Source of the DNA: Anaerolineales bacterium UBA5195
GTDB taxonomy: Bacteria; Chloroflexota; Anaerolineae; Anaerolineales; Villigracilaceae
Assembly: GCA_002412925.1 (NCBI GenBank)
Contig: DHVZ01000011.1
Location: 225,228 to 289,227, forward strand
Direction of reading: 5' to 3'
Length of the DNA stretch: 64,000 bases
The stretch's first letter is position 1. Each line of letters begins with the position of its first letter. Made by a program: the position numbers and the translations under genes. The notes below the pieces were generated by a model. The model was not told the origin of the DNA. It was given only the letters and a program-made list of their open reading frames with translations, and did no database searches. Shown here piece by piece: positions 31,850 through 40,391 of the stretch.

Positions 31850-34114
31850 TTATTTCTTCCGGTTCATCCCATCCATCACAGCGACGGCCGCCATCTGGAC
31901 GATGGCGTTGACATCGTCACCGGCTTGCAGGACATGGATGGGTGCGCCCATGCCGAGCAGGATTGGGCCGATGGCCTTGGCATTGCCCAGGCGGGCCAGC
32001 AGTTTGTAGGCGATGTTGGCCGATTCGAGCGAGGGGAAAACCAGCACGTTGGCATCTTTGACGGCGCTGAAGGGGAAGCGTTCTTCCATCAGTTCGGACA
32101 CCACCGCGGTATCCGCCTGCATCTCACCATCCACCACGAAATCACCGCGTTTCTTGGTCAGAGCCACGGCCTTGCTGACTTTATCGGAAAGCGGGTGGGG
32201 GGAGGAGCCGAAGTTGGAGAAGGACAGGAAGGCCACGCGCGGTTCGATTTCCATCTTGCGGGCGAATTCGGCTGCGAGGCAGGCAATTTCAGCCAGGTCT
32301 TCGGCAGAGGGGTCGATGTTGACGGTGGCATCGGTGAAGAAGAAGGTCTTGTCGCCGATGATCATGATGTATACGCCCGCAGCGCGGGTCACGCCTTTGG
32401 CCGTGTGGTGGATTTGCAGGGCTGGCCGGATGACTTCGGGATACTCGTGGGTCAGCCCGGCCACGAAAGCGTCGGCGTCACCCAGCTTGACCATCATCGC
32501 GCCCAGCACGTTCGGATCCTGGAGAAGCTGCCTGGCCTTCTTCGGGGTAATGCCTTTGCGCTGGCGGATTTCGTAATAGGCCTGGATATACTTTTCGAGC
32601 TTCTCGAAGCGCGCAGGGTCAACTACTTCTGGTTCGAAGGTTAGACCGAGCAGCTTGGCTTTTTCGGTGATGATTTCCTGGCGGCCAATCAGCACCGGGG
32701 TGGCGATGCCCTCGTCCATAACCTGGGCTGCCGCGCGGATGATCTTGGTCTCTTCGCCTTCACCGAAGACAACACGCTTCTTGCCTTTGCTGGCGCGGGC
32801 TTTATTCATGATGAAGTAGCGCACCTGTTCGCCCTTGCCGAGGCGGAAAGCGAGCTGTTCGCGATACTCATCCATGTCGATTTTCTTGCGGGCTACGCCG
32901 GTTTCCATGGCGGCCTGGGCCACAGCCGGGGCCTCCCAGAGCAAGACACGCGGATCGAGCGGCTTCGGGATGATATACTCCGGGCCGAATTTCATGCTGT
33001 CCACGCCGTAAGCGCGCAGGACAGAATCGGGCACATCTTCCTTGGCCAGGTCGCTGAGCGCCTGCGAGGCGGCAAACTTCATCTCTTCATTGATGGCCTT
33101 GGCGCGCACATCCAAGGCGCCACGGAAGATGAAGGGGAAGCCCAGCACGTTGTTGATCTGGTTGGGGTAGTCAGAGCGGCCGGTGGCGACGATCACATCC
33201 GGACGGGCTTCCTTGGCCAGTTCGTATTTAATTTCTGGGTCGGGGTTGGCCATGGCGAAGATCAGCGGCGATTCGGCCATGGATTTGACCATTTCGGGAG
33301 TGAGAACGTTGGCGATAGATAGCCCGTAGAACACGTCTGCCTCACGCACGGCATCGGCCAGGGTCCGGCGGTCGGTATCGGTCGCGAAGCGCTCTTTGTA
33401 CTTGTTCATGCCTTCGGCGCGGCCTTTGTAGACCACACCTTTGCTGTCACAGAGCATGATATTCTCGCGCTTGACGCCCCAGCGGATGGCGAGTTCCGCG
33501 CACGAGATGGCGGCTGCCCCTGCGCCAGAAATCACCATGCGGATATCCGCGTGTTTCTTGCCGATGATTTGAAGCGCATTTGCAAGCGCGGCGGAGGAGA
33601 TAATGGCTGTGCCATGCTGGTCATCGTGAAAAACCGGGATATCCAGCATTCCCTTGAGTGTCTCTTCGATGTAGAAACACTCAGGCGCTTTGATATCTTC
33701 CAGATTGATTCCGCCGAAGGTGGGCGCAATCGCCCTGGCGACATTGATGATTTCTTCGGGGTCATGACTGTCAACTTCAATGTCGAAGACATCCACATCG
33801 GCAAATTTCTTAAAGAGCACACCCTTGCCTTCCATGACGGGTTTGCTGGCCAGTGCGCCTCGGTCCCCCAGGCCAAGGATGGCGGTGCCGTTGGTGAGCA
33901 CGGCGACCAGGTTGCCCTTGGACGTATATTCATAGGCAGCCTCAGGGTCTTTTTCAATCTCCAGAACGGGGATTGCCACACCCGGTGTATACGCCAGGCT
34001 CAAATCGCGCTGGGTATCCATCGGTTTGGTCGGGACAACTGCAATTTTGCCCGGTTTGCCCTTCAGGCGGTGATATTCCAGGGCATCTTCGCGGGTGATG
34101 GTGACTTTTGCCAT
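31850..34114 (-). CDS. maeB: NADP-dependent malic enzyme with C-terminal phosphotransacetylase-like domain
   Basis: Protein of 754 aa. Residues 1-420 are malic enzyme: YTPGVAIPV, NGTAILGLGDRGALASKPVMEGK, the divalent-metal and malate site DVDVFDIEVDS, the NADP loop ISGAGAAAISCAELA and the ANPDPEI motif. Residues about 430-750 are the phosphate acetyltransferase-like region, which in MaeB proteins is usually regulatory (acetyl-CoA sensing) and not catalytic. It converts malate to pyruvate with CO2 and NADPH. The ATG at 34114 (MAKVTI) is 6 bases after AGGAGG; an ATG at 34120 abuts that site and is unlikely. Confidence 0.92.
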   Translation of the reverse strand: MAKVTITREDALEYHRLKGKPGKIAVVPTKPMDTQRDLSLAYTPGVAIPVLEIEKDPEAAYEYTSKGNLVAVLTNGTAILGLGDRGALASKPVMEGKGVLFKKFADVDVFDIEVDSHDPEEIINVARAIAPTFGGINLEDIKAPECFYIEETLKGMLDIPVFHDDQHGTAIISSAALANALQIIGKKHADIRMVISGAGAAAISCAELAIRWGVKRENIMLCDSKGVVYKGRAEGMNKYKERFATDTDRRTLADAVREADVFYGLSIANVLTPEMVKSMAESPLIFAMANPDPEIKYELAKEARPDVIVATGRSDYPNQINNVLGFPFIFRGALDVRAKAINEEMKFAASQALSDLAKEDVPDSVLRAYGVDSMKFGPEYIIPKPLDPRVLLWEAPAVAQAAMETGVARKKIDMDEYREQLAFRLGKGEQVRYFIMNKARASKGKKRVVFGEGEETKIIRAAAQVMDEGIATPVLIGRQEIITEKAKLLGLTFEPEVVDPARFEKLEKYIQAYYEIRQRKGITPKKARQLLQDPNVLGAMMVKLGDADAFVAGLTHEYPEVIRPALQIHHTAKGVTRAAGVYIMIIGDKTFFFTDATVNIDPSAEDLAEIACLAAEFARKMEIEPRVAFLSFSNFGSSPHPLSDKVSKAVALTKKRGDFVVDGEMQADTAVVSELMEERFPFSAVKDANVLVFPSLESANIAYKLLARLGNAKAIGPILLGMGAPIHVLQAGDDVNAIVQMAAVAVMDGMNRKK

Positions 34115-34284
34115 TGACATCCTCCTCAGGTGAATTAGGTCTTCTCATTATGGCATGATTTGACCTGTGCAGTAAGTTCTGTTTGTCACTATTTGATATG
34201 ACCTATGCCAGTTTCTTCCCTTCCCCGGGCAAAAAGCTGGTTTTTGGCGAGGCGGCGGGTTGGATGATAAAAAAACACAACAAT

Positions 34285-34305
34285 TTGTTAATAATCATGT
34301 ATAAT
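34285..34305 (+). promoter_or_regulatory. Candidate promoter upstream of the recX leader
   Basis: A consensus -10 TATAAT at 34300-34305 preceded by TG. No well-spaced -35 is seen (TTGTTA at 34285 is only 9 bp away), so recognition would rest on the -10. Start expected near 34312, just before the folded leader. Confidence 0.4.
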
Positions 34306-34334
34306 TAAGCGCACCTTGTGCAAACAAGCTTGCC

Positions 34335-34598
34335 GCCTGATTGATACGGCCACGGCGTTTGAAATACCTGGATATGAACCTGTTCTGCCTGCCACACTAT
34401 GCAGGCGCTTTCTGAAGTCACCCTTTCTGTTACCAATTTTCGGGATGGGTTGATATTAGAGAAAACCGATTTCATAATTACCTGTAGCCCAGATGGTCTC
34501 GGACTGTCTGGCTCAGTGTACCTTCCCCAGAGGCTTTAGCAAAAAACACTGGAGAGGGTGTCTCCGGGTTTACTACCACAGCCGTGGCCTGCGCAGGC
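34335..34598 (+). ncRNA. Candidate structured RNA or leader upstream of recX
   Basis: About 260 nt without a credible gene, closed by a long-range helix: GCCTG (34335-34339) and GGCCACGGC (34348-34356) pair with GCCGTGGCC (34581-34589) and CAGGC (34594-34598), 14 base pairs with a small internal loop. Inside there is a local hairpin GCCTG/CAGGC (near 34390-34410) and an AGTGT/ACACT pairing (near 34515-34550). A TATAAT box lies about 30 bp upstream and a short T-run follows at 34616-34619, just before the recX ATG. It does not show RNase P, tmRNA or SRP RNA signatures. Could be a free RNA or a recX leader. Confidence 0.42.
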
Positions 34599-34622
34599 AG
34601 GTCGACGGTTGTGTGTTTTAAG

Positions 34623-35285
34623 ATGAGAAAAATAACGGCGATTGAAGCCCAGAAAAAGAATCCCAATCGGGTAAATCTCTACCTGGATGACCAGTTTGCT
34701 TTTGGGTTATCTCGCATTGTGGCAGCCTGGCTGTCAGCGGGGCAAACCCTGAGTGACGAAAAGATCGCCGCATTGCAAATTGAGGATGCGCGTGAAGTAG
34801 CCATGCAGAAGGCCCTGCGCTTTCTAGGCTACCGGCCCCGTTCAATGCAAGAAGTGCGCGCAAATTTGGAGAAACATGAAATCCCTGAAGCCGTGATCGA
34901 GTCTACCTTGAAACGGCTTCAAGAAAATGGTTTGTTGAACGACCAGGAATTTGCTCAGGCGTGGGTGGAAAACCGCAACACATTCCGTCCACGCAGCCGC
35001 CGCGCCCTGTCAATGGAACTGCGCCGCAAGGGTCTCGATGACGAGATTGTCCAAAAAGTTTTGGATGAAAACGTTGCTGAAGACGCCCTGGCGCTGGAAG
35101 CCGCACGAAAGTATGTGCGCAAAGTGCAGGGACTGGCATGGCAGGATTTCCGCCAAAAGCTGGGTGGCTTTTTAGGACGCCGGGGTTTTTCCTACGGTGT
35201 CACCGCCCAGGTCCTTCGGGAGATTTGGGCTGAACTCCACCCAGGCGGCAACCAAACTTATCTTGATCATGAGGAAATACTATGA
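34623..35285 (+). CDS. recX: Regulatory protein RecX
   Basis: All-helical protein of 220 aa with RecX three-helix repeats (ALRFLGYRPRSMQEVRANLEKHEIPEAVIESTLKRLQENGLLNDQEFAQAWVENR). RecX inhibits RecA filament growth. The start is the ATG at 34623; a GTG frame from 34584 would begin inside the closing helix of the leader. The ribosome site is poor (TTTTAAG). recA is not adjacent. Its stop overlaps the RNase Y start by four bases (ATGA). Confidence 0.87.
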   Translation: MRKITAIEAQKKNPNRVNLYLDDQFAFGLSRIVAAWLSAGQTLSDEKIAALQIEDAREVAMQKALRFLGYRPRSMQEVRANLEKHEIPEAVIESTLKRLQENGLLNDQEFAQAWVENRNTFRPRSRRALSMELRRKGLDDEIVQKVLDENVAEDALALEAARKYVRKVQGLAWQDFRQKLGGFLGRRGFSYGVTAQVLREIWAELHPGGNQTYLDHEEIL

Positions 35286-36820
35286 ATTTGATCCCTATTT
35301 TAATTACCGTTGTTACCGGTCTGGTAATGCTGGCCGTGGGCATTGCGGTGGGCAATTATGTGACCCGTACCCAGGCCGAGAAGAAGCGCTTGGAAGAGGC
35401 GACAAAGGCGAAAAGCATCCTCCAGGATGCGACCGACCGGGCTGCGAAAGTGGAACTGGACGCCCGCGATCGCGCCTTGAAAATTGTCCAGTCGGCGGAA
35501 AATGATCTTACCCAGCGTCGCAATGAGCTTAACCGTGAAACGGAACGCCTGGACCGCCGCCGCGCCGAGTTGGATGGCCGTGTGGAGAAGCTCGAACAAC
35601 GCGAACAGACGCTGAACAAGCGTCAGAGCACGATTGATCGGCGCGCCAACGAAGTCGAAAAAGTCCATGAAGAGCAGATGGAAAAACTTCGGCAAATTGC
35701 TGAAATGACCCAGGAAGAAGCGCGAAAAATCTTATTGGACGAAGTGGAAAAAGATGCCCGTAATGACATGGCGCGCATTATCCGCCAGATTGAGGCTGAG
35801 GCGCGCGAAGAAGGCGAAAAACGCGCCCGCAACTTAATCGCGGATGCAATCCAGCGGGTGGCTTCTGAGCATGTCTCCGAGGTGACTTCGGCAGTGGTGA
35901 CCCTGCCGAACGAAGAGATGAAGGGCCGCATCGTGGGTCGCAACGGGCGCAACATCCGTGCGTTTGAACAGGCTGCCGGGGTGGATGTGATCGTGGACGA
36001 TACCCCCGAATCAGTTACCATTTCTTGTTTTGACTCTGTCCGGCGGGAGATTGCCCGCCGTGCTTTGACCCGCTTGACACTGGATGGCCGCATCCACCCG
36101 GCGCATATTGAAAAAGTGATTGAAGATGAAACCAAGGCGGTCGAAAAAGTCATGGCTGAAGCGGGGGAACAGGCAGCTTTTGATGCCGGTGTCGCAGGTC
36201 TGCATCCTGAACTTTTAAAAATGATGGGACGCTTGAAATATCGTACTTCCTATGGGCAGAATCAACTGGCCCACGCCGTGGAAGTTGCGAAACTGGGCGG
36301 CATCCTGGCGGCCGAACTGGGCGCAAACGTGGAAATTGCCAAAGCTGGCGCATTCTTGCACGATATTGGCAAGGCCATGGATCACAACCAGGAAGGCACT
36401 CATGCGGCGCTGGGCGCGGAGTTCTGCAAACGCTATGGCGTTCATCCTTTAGTGGTCAACGCCATTGCAGCGCACCATCACGAAGTGGAGCAGGAAACGG
36501 TGGAAGCGGTGATTGCCGAAGCTGCCGACGCCATCTCAGGCGCGCGCCCCGGCGCCCGTCGCGAAGATTTGGAAGCCTACATCAAGCGCATCCGCACACT
36601 CGAAGAAATGGCGACCTCCTTTGAAGGGGTTTCGCAAGCCTTTGCCATCCAGGCGGGCCGTGAAGTGCGGATTATTGTGCGCCCTGAAGAAATCGACGAC
36701 CTGGCCTCCACGCGCCTGGCGCGCGACATCGCCAAGAAAATCGAAGAGACCATGCAGTACCCCGGTCAGATCAAGGTGACGGTCATCCGCGAGACCCGCG
36801 CTGTAGATTACGCCAAATAA
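35282..36820 (+). CDS. rny: Ribonuclease Y
   Basis: Membrane-anchored endoribonuclease of 512 aa that starts mRNA decay in bacteria lacking RNase E. One N-terminal transmembrane helix (residues 3-25), a long coiled coil (to about 195), a KH RNA-binding domain (GRIVGRNGRNIRAFEQAAGVD) and an HD phosphohydrolase domain with FLHDIGKAMDH and AAHHHEVE. Length and order match RNase Y of Firmicutes. The ATG at 35282 overlaps the recX stop, so it is translated with recX. Ends at a strong hairpin at 36845. Confidence 0.95.
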   Translation: MNLIPILITVVTGLVMLAVGIAVGNYVTRTQAEKKRLEEATKAKSILQDATDRAAKVELDARDRALKIVQSAENDLTQRRNELNRETERLDRRRAELDGRVEKLEQREQTLNKRQSTIDRRANEVEKVHEEQMEKLRQIAEMTQEEARKILLDEVEKDARNDMARIIRQIEAEAREEGEKRARNLIADAIQRVASEHVSEVTSAVVTLPNEEMKGRIVGRNGRNIRAFEQAAGVDVIVDDTPESVTISCFDSVRREIARRALTRLTLDGRIHPAHIEKVIEDETKAVEKVMAEAGEQAAFDAGVAGLHPELLKMMGRLKYRTSYGQNQLAHAVEVAKLGGILAAELGANVEIAKAGAFLHDIGKAMDHNQEGTHAALGAEFCKRYGVHPLVVNAIAAHHHEVEQETVEAVIAEAADAISGARPGARREDLEAYIKRIRTLEEMATSFEGVSQAFAIQAGREVRIIVRPEEIDDLASTRLARDIAKKIEETMQYPGQIKVTVIRETRAVDYAK

Positions 36821-36844
36821 AACCAGCCTGAGGGTTTTTTCCGG

Positions 36845-36880
36845 ATAGAAAAGCCAGGACAGATGCCCCGGCTTTTCTAT
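36845..36880 (+). terminator. Terminator of the recX-rny operon
   Basis: 11-bp stem ATAGAAAAGCC / GGCTTTTCTAT around a 14-nt loop, 24 bp after the rny stop. Confidence 0.75.
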
Positions 36881-36909
36881 TTAAAAAAACTACAGATTTT
36901 CAGTTTTCA

Positions 36910-37009
36910 GGCTCTTTGGGAATCTCCGTGGTAAGACCCCAAAATGCGGCACCCTTTACCCCGTACCCTGTAAACACATCAGGGCAGGCGGAGAATCCTG
37001 GAGGCCCTG
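36910..37009 (+). repeat. Two-hairpin intergenic element, copy 2
   Basis: Starts GGCTCTTTGGGAATCTCCG. Hairpin 1 TTTGGG (36915-36920) with CCCAAA (36938-36943) is unchanged from copy 1. Hairpin 2 is CCCTG (36966-36970) with CAGGG (36980-36984), so both arms changed together relative to copies 1 and 3. Further CTCCG (36924) could pair with CGGAG (36989). It lies ahead of the exopolysaccharide locus. Confidence 0.62.
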
Positions 37010-37203
37010 TATGCAATTGGGATCCTTTAAGTATGGCTCTGGTATTAAACCAGGGTAATGATCTCGAAAATCCCCCAACTGGCTGATGTGAATATCACCT
37101 GATAGGTGGATATGCCCGATGGATTTTTGTTATAGAATGAATTATTGCGTTTTCCAGAAAGCATTTTGGCGCTACTGCTCATCTCTTGGGATTTCTCTAT
37201 TTT

Positions 37204-37298
37204 CATTAGTTCACGAAACGTTTTTGGGGTGTGTGGCGGGCATGCACCCGCCACACACCCCAAAAATCGGAAATTCCCCCAATTTTCGTGAAGTTCTG
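37204..37298. repeat. MITE-like element, copy 8
   Basis: 20-bp perfect arms TTTTTGGGGTGTGTGGCGGG (37221-37240) and their complement (37247-37266) around CATGCA, flanked by TTAGTTCACGAAACG and AATTTTCGTGAAGTTCTG. It lies between the two-hairpin element and the first exopolysaccharide gene. Confidence 0.72.
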
Positions 37299-37378
37299 TT
37301 TTCCTTGAACATGGCGCGTAGATATGTCTCTAACCATTACATTATTGCCAGGGTTGTAATTATTAAAGGGAAAGACGA

Positions 37379-38242
37379 ATGACTGATTTGAAGAATTCCG
37401 TATTGGTGCTGTTTGTCTATATCTTTGCCATTTTTGGCGTTGCTCAAATCGATTTTGTTGAGCAAAATCTAATCAATTTTGAACCAGTGTTCTTCATTTT
37501 GGTTGCGCTGGCAGTTTTATCGGCACTTGTTGTTGTGCCATTTACAAATCTTTCGATATATCAGTTCCTGATTTTTTGGGCGGCGATTTATACCATCACT
37601 CGCATCATTTATTGGCAGGTGACAACGGTACAGTTGATCCAAATAATTATTCTGGAGTTTGTGTTGATAGAGATTGCTGCTGGCCTTGCTTTTGAAATTG
37701 GCCGCCAATTGAGGCAAGTATCCCGCCTGGTTGATAAATTTACAGCCATTACCTACCCCAATCGAACCTTGGATTTGCGGACAGCCGGAGATCGAATTAG
37801 CACCGAACTGACTCGCAGCCGACGTTACAGCCGTCCATTGTCTTTGCTGGTTGTCCAAATGGACAAGCTCGAAGCTCAGCAAGTTTTAGAAAAGGATGAA
37901 TCATTACAGCGCGATATCTTGACTCGTTTTGCGGCGGCAAGAATCGGTCAGATTGTCAACGACCAGGCACGTGAAAATGACCTGATCTTACGCGATTCTG
38001 AAAACCGTTTTATCCTGATTTGCCCGGAAACCGAACAATTAAATTCAACCATACTTGCCCAACGAATTTCAAGATCTGCGGCAGAAATTATTGGCGCAAA
38101 GGTCCGCTGGGGAGTTTCATCATTTCCAGACGAGGCACTAACTTTTGATGATTTGGTCGAGAAGGCTGCAGCACGCCTCAGCGAGGAATTGCCAGACCAA
38201 GCCTCCGTTTCTGTCGAAGACAGACAATTATATAAATCATGA
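37379..38242 (+). CDS. Membrane protein with a degenerate GGDEF domain keeping an RxxD motif
   Basis: Protein of 287 aa: four transmembrane helices (residues 7-105), a short coiled linker, then a GGDEF-fold domain (about 128-280). The catalytic signature is lost (SENRF at 207-211 in place of GGDEF) and the metal-site segment is altered (SLLVVQMDKLEAQQ). The inhibitory-site motif R198-E-N-D201 sits exactly five residues before it, as in real diguanylate cyclases. It may bind cyclic di-GMP without making it. It is first in the exopolysaccharide locus and overlaps the phosphoglycosyltransferase gene by four bases. ATG at 37379 after AAAGGGAAAGACGA. Confidence 0.8.
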   Translation: MTDLKNSVLVLFVYIFAIFGVAQIDFVEQNLINFEPVFFILVALAVLSALVVVPFTNLSIYQFLIFWAAIYTITRIIYWQVTTVQLIQIIILEFVLIEIAAGLAFEIGRQLRQVSRLVDKFTAITYPNRTLDLRTAGDRISTELTRSRRYSRPLSLLVVQMDKLEAQQVLEKDESLQRDILTRFAAARIGQIVNDQARENDLILRDSENRFILICPETEQLNSTILAQRISRSAAEIIGAKVRWGVSSFPDEALTFDDLVEKAAARLSEELPDQASVSVEDRQLYKS

Positions 38243-38931
38243 TGCAAAATTTCATAATTGGAACCTCACCCCACTCTAGTTTGGAGTGGATCAAAGCATT
38301 CGATCCCAGGAAACATCTTTTACCACTCTATGTCTATTTGCGCGTTAAGCGTATTTTTGACCTGGTAGTCGTCATTTCGACGATGCCTTTTTGGCTGGCG
38401 CTGGTGGGGGCGATTGCTCTGCTAATCTGGATAACATCTCCGGGAGCGCCTGCTGTTTTTGTTCAACAGCGGACCGGCAAAGGTGGCCGCCGATTTTCGA
38501 TGTACAAATTTCGCTCCATGGTTCCCAATGCTGAAGAACTCAAAAAAACTTATGCCCACCTGAACGAACTGCAATGGCCTGATTTTAAAATCACAAATGA
38601 TCCACGAATTACCCCCCTCGGTAAAGTCCTGCGGAAAACCAGCCTCGATGAACTTCCACAGTTGTTTAACGTGCTGAAAGGGGAGATGAGCTTGGTTGGG
38701 CCACGCCCAACTTCTTTCGGCGCAGAAACTTACCAACTCTGGCATACCGAGAGGCTGGATGTCGTTCCCGGTATTACGGGATTATGGCAAATTGTTGGGC
38801 GCGCCTCGCTCGAATTTGATGACCGTTTACGTCTGGATATTGCTTATGTTGAGCGACGCAGCCTGTGGTTCGATATTAACATTTTGGTTCGCACAGTTGC
38901 TGCTGTTTTCAAGCAAAAGGGCGCACATTAA
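38239..38931 (+). CDS. Polyprenyl-phosphate sugar-1-phosphate transferase (initiating)
   Basis: Bacterial sugar transferase of 230 aa (WbaP/PglC-type monotopic core). One membrane helix (about 43-66) followed by QQRTGKGGRRFSMYKFRSMV, the catalytic KTSLDELPQLFNVLKGEMSLVGPRP and PGITGLWQIVGRA. It transfers a sugar phosphate from a nucleotide sugar to undecaprenyl phosphate, the first step of polysaccharide building on the membrane. It lacks the long N-terminal membrane part of full WbaP. It overlaps the GGDEF-like gene, which suggests linked regulation. Confidence 0.93.
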   Translation: MMQNFIIGTSPHSSLEWIKAFDPRKHLLPLYVYLRVKRIFDLVVVISTMPFWLALVGAIALLIWITSPGAPAVFVQQRTGKGGRRFSMYKFRSMVPNAEELKKTYAHLNELQWPDFKITNDPRITPLGKVLRKTSLDELPQLFNVLKGEMSLVGPRPTSFGAETYQLWHTERLDVVPGITGLWQIVGRASLEFDDRLRLDIAYVERRSLWFDINILVRTVAAVFKQKGAH

Positions 38932-38950
38932 TGGATGCGACAGGCCCTGA

Positions 38951-40102
38951 ATGACTCCGCATTTTCCTCGGGCAGATCTACGGGTCTTGATTGTCGATCT
39001 TTCGCATGAATTTGGTGGTGCCAGTTCGCGTGTGCTTGGGTTAATGTCGGGTTTTCCTCCGGAACAGATTGGGTTGGCAGCGATCGCGGATAGCCCGGTT
39101 TTCGGGCAAGCGCGAAAAATGGGTTTTAGCGTTTATCCCGTTGGGGCACATAAAGCCGATTGGCGCATTTTACCCAATCTCATAAAGGTCATTCGGGATA
39201 AGCAGTATAAAGTTGTTGATACGCAAAATATCCAATCCAAACTCTGGGGAAGTCTCGCGGCCCGGCTGACAGGGGCGGCACTTGTTTCCACATTGAACAG
39301 TTGGTATCGTTTTGAACATGGGAAAAATCTAAAAGGGATATTTTATACTTGGCTTGAATTGCTCACTAACCCATGGCTAGATGGATATATTGTCGTTTCC
39401 AAGACAGTTTATGATGCACTGAGAAATTCTATAAAAAAAGCCCCTTTTATCGACCTGATTTACAATGCAATCGGGCTACGGCCAGAAGAAATTCCAGGTA
39501 ATCCGGCCCAGCTCAAAGTTAAATTCAACTTGCCTGTCAATGCAATTGTCTGCTCTGCCGCGGGCAGATTGGTATGGGCAAAAGGCTACGAAGATTTGAT
39601 CGCAGCCATATCACAAGTCGCGAAACCTGTGCCTAATTTATTTTGCATTATTGTTGGGGAAGGGGAGTTGCGCAGTTCATTAGACGCCAAAATTGAGCAA
39701 GCCGGGCTTAAAGCGCGGGTTATTTTGGCCGGGTATGTGGAACACGATGAAGTCCTTTCCATCTTGAAGAGCAGTGATATTTTTGTAATGCCATCGCGGC
39801 AGGAAGGTACGCCGATCGCGCTACTGGAAGCGGCGGCGATAGGTGTTCCTATTTTGGCAACGTCCAGTGGTGGGATTCCCGAACTGGTCGAGAATGGCAA
39901 ACAAGCTTTGCTTGTGCCACCTGGAGATTCACCGGCGCTGGCTGCCGGACTTCTTGAACTAAGTCAAAATCCAAAGCGCAGGCGGGATCTTGCTATGCAA
40001 GCACAAGCTCACGTTAGAGCTGCTTTTAGCCTCGAAGCGCAGGTACTTGCCACCCGATTGGCCTATCAGAAGGCGTTTGATCATAAGAATCCCTCCGGAT
40101 AA
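38951..40102 (+). CDS. Glycosyltransferase family 4
   Basis: GT-B fold enzyme of 383 aa. N-terminal Rossmann half begins VLIVDLSHEFGGASSRVLGLMSG; C-terminal half has FCIIVGEGELR, KARVILAGYVEHDEV and the nucleotide-sugar site MPSRQEGTPIALLEAAAIGVPILATSSGGIPELV. It adds a sugar to the lipid-linked repeat. The donor is not predictable. It starts 19 bp after the initiating transferase. Confidence 0.9.
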   Translation: MTPHFPRADLRVLIVDLSHEFGGASSRVLGLMSGFPPEQIGLAAIADSPVFGQARKMGFSVYPVGAHKADWRILPNLIKVIRDKQYKVVDTQNIQSKLWGSLAARLTGAALVSTLNSWYRFEHGKNLKGIFYTWLELLTNPWLDGYIVVSKTVYDALRNSIKKAPFIDLIYNAIGLRPEEIPGNPAQLKVKFNLPVNAIVCSAAGRLVWAKGYEDLIAAISQVAKPVPNLFCIIVGEGELRSSLDAKIEQAGLKARVILAGYVEHDEVLSILKSSDIFVMPSRQEGTPIALLEAAAIGVPILATSSGGIPELVENGKQALLVPPGDSPALAAGLLELSQNPKRRRDLAMQAQAHVRAAFSLEAQVLATRLAYQKAFDHKNPSG

Positions 40103-40270
40103 AACTGCGGCCCAAAATATGGGTCTATTTTCGAATTGTGTCACAAAAGTAGTATAATTTAGGTAATAATTATCGGTAATACGACTTAATAGGAAATGGT
40201 ACTCAGTTACACAAGTTATCTTTACTGGGAATGAGAGCACCAGAACGGCACAAGCCTGCTTGTGAATCCT

Positions 40271-40364
40271 TGGCCCTTTGGGAATCTGCGTGGCAGGACC
40301 CCAAAATGTGGCACTCTTCACCCCGTAAGCCCATCGGGGCAGGCGGGAAAATCCTGGAGACCCG
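40271..40364 (+). repeat. Two-hairpin intergenic element, copy 3
   Basis: Starts TGGCCCTTTGGGAATCTGCG. Hairpin 1 TTTGGG (40277-40282) with CCCAAA (40300-40305); hairpin 2 CCCCG (40321-40325) with CGGGG (40335-40339). It ends only about 27 bp before the start of the next gene, so it would be in its 5' leader. A TATAAT box lies upstream at 40153-40158. Confidence 0.62.
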
Positions 40365-40391
40365 AATTCTTAAATATATTTTGAGGCGATC

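Noticed and set aside
34335..34598. Leader region as RNase P RNA, tmRNA or SRP RNA
   Set aside because: The conserved GAGGAAAGTCC, tRNA-like ends with resume codon, and GGAAGCAGCC-type tip are all missing.
34478..34666. Minus-strand frame of 62 codons with a hydrophobic start
   Set aside because: Overlaps the recX start and the folded leader, has no ribosome site, and contains no family signature.
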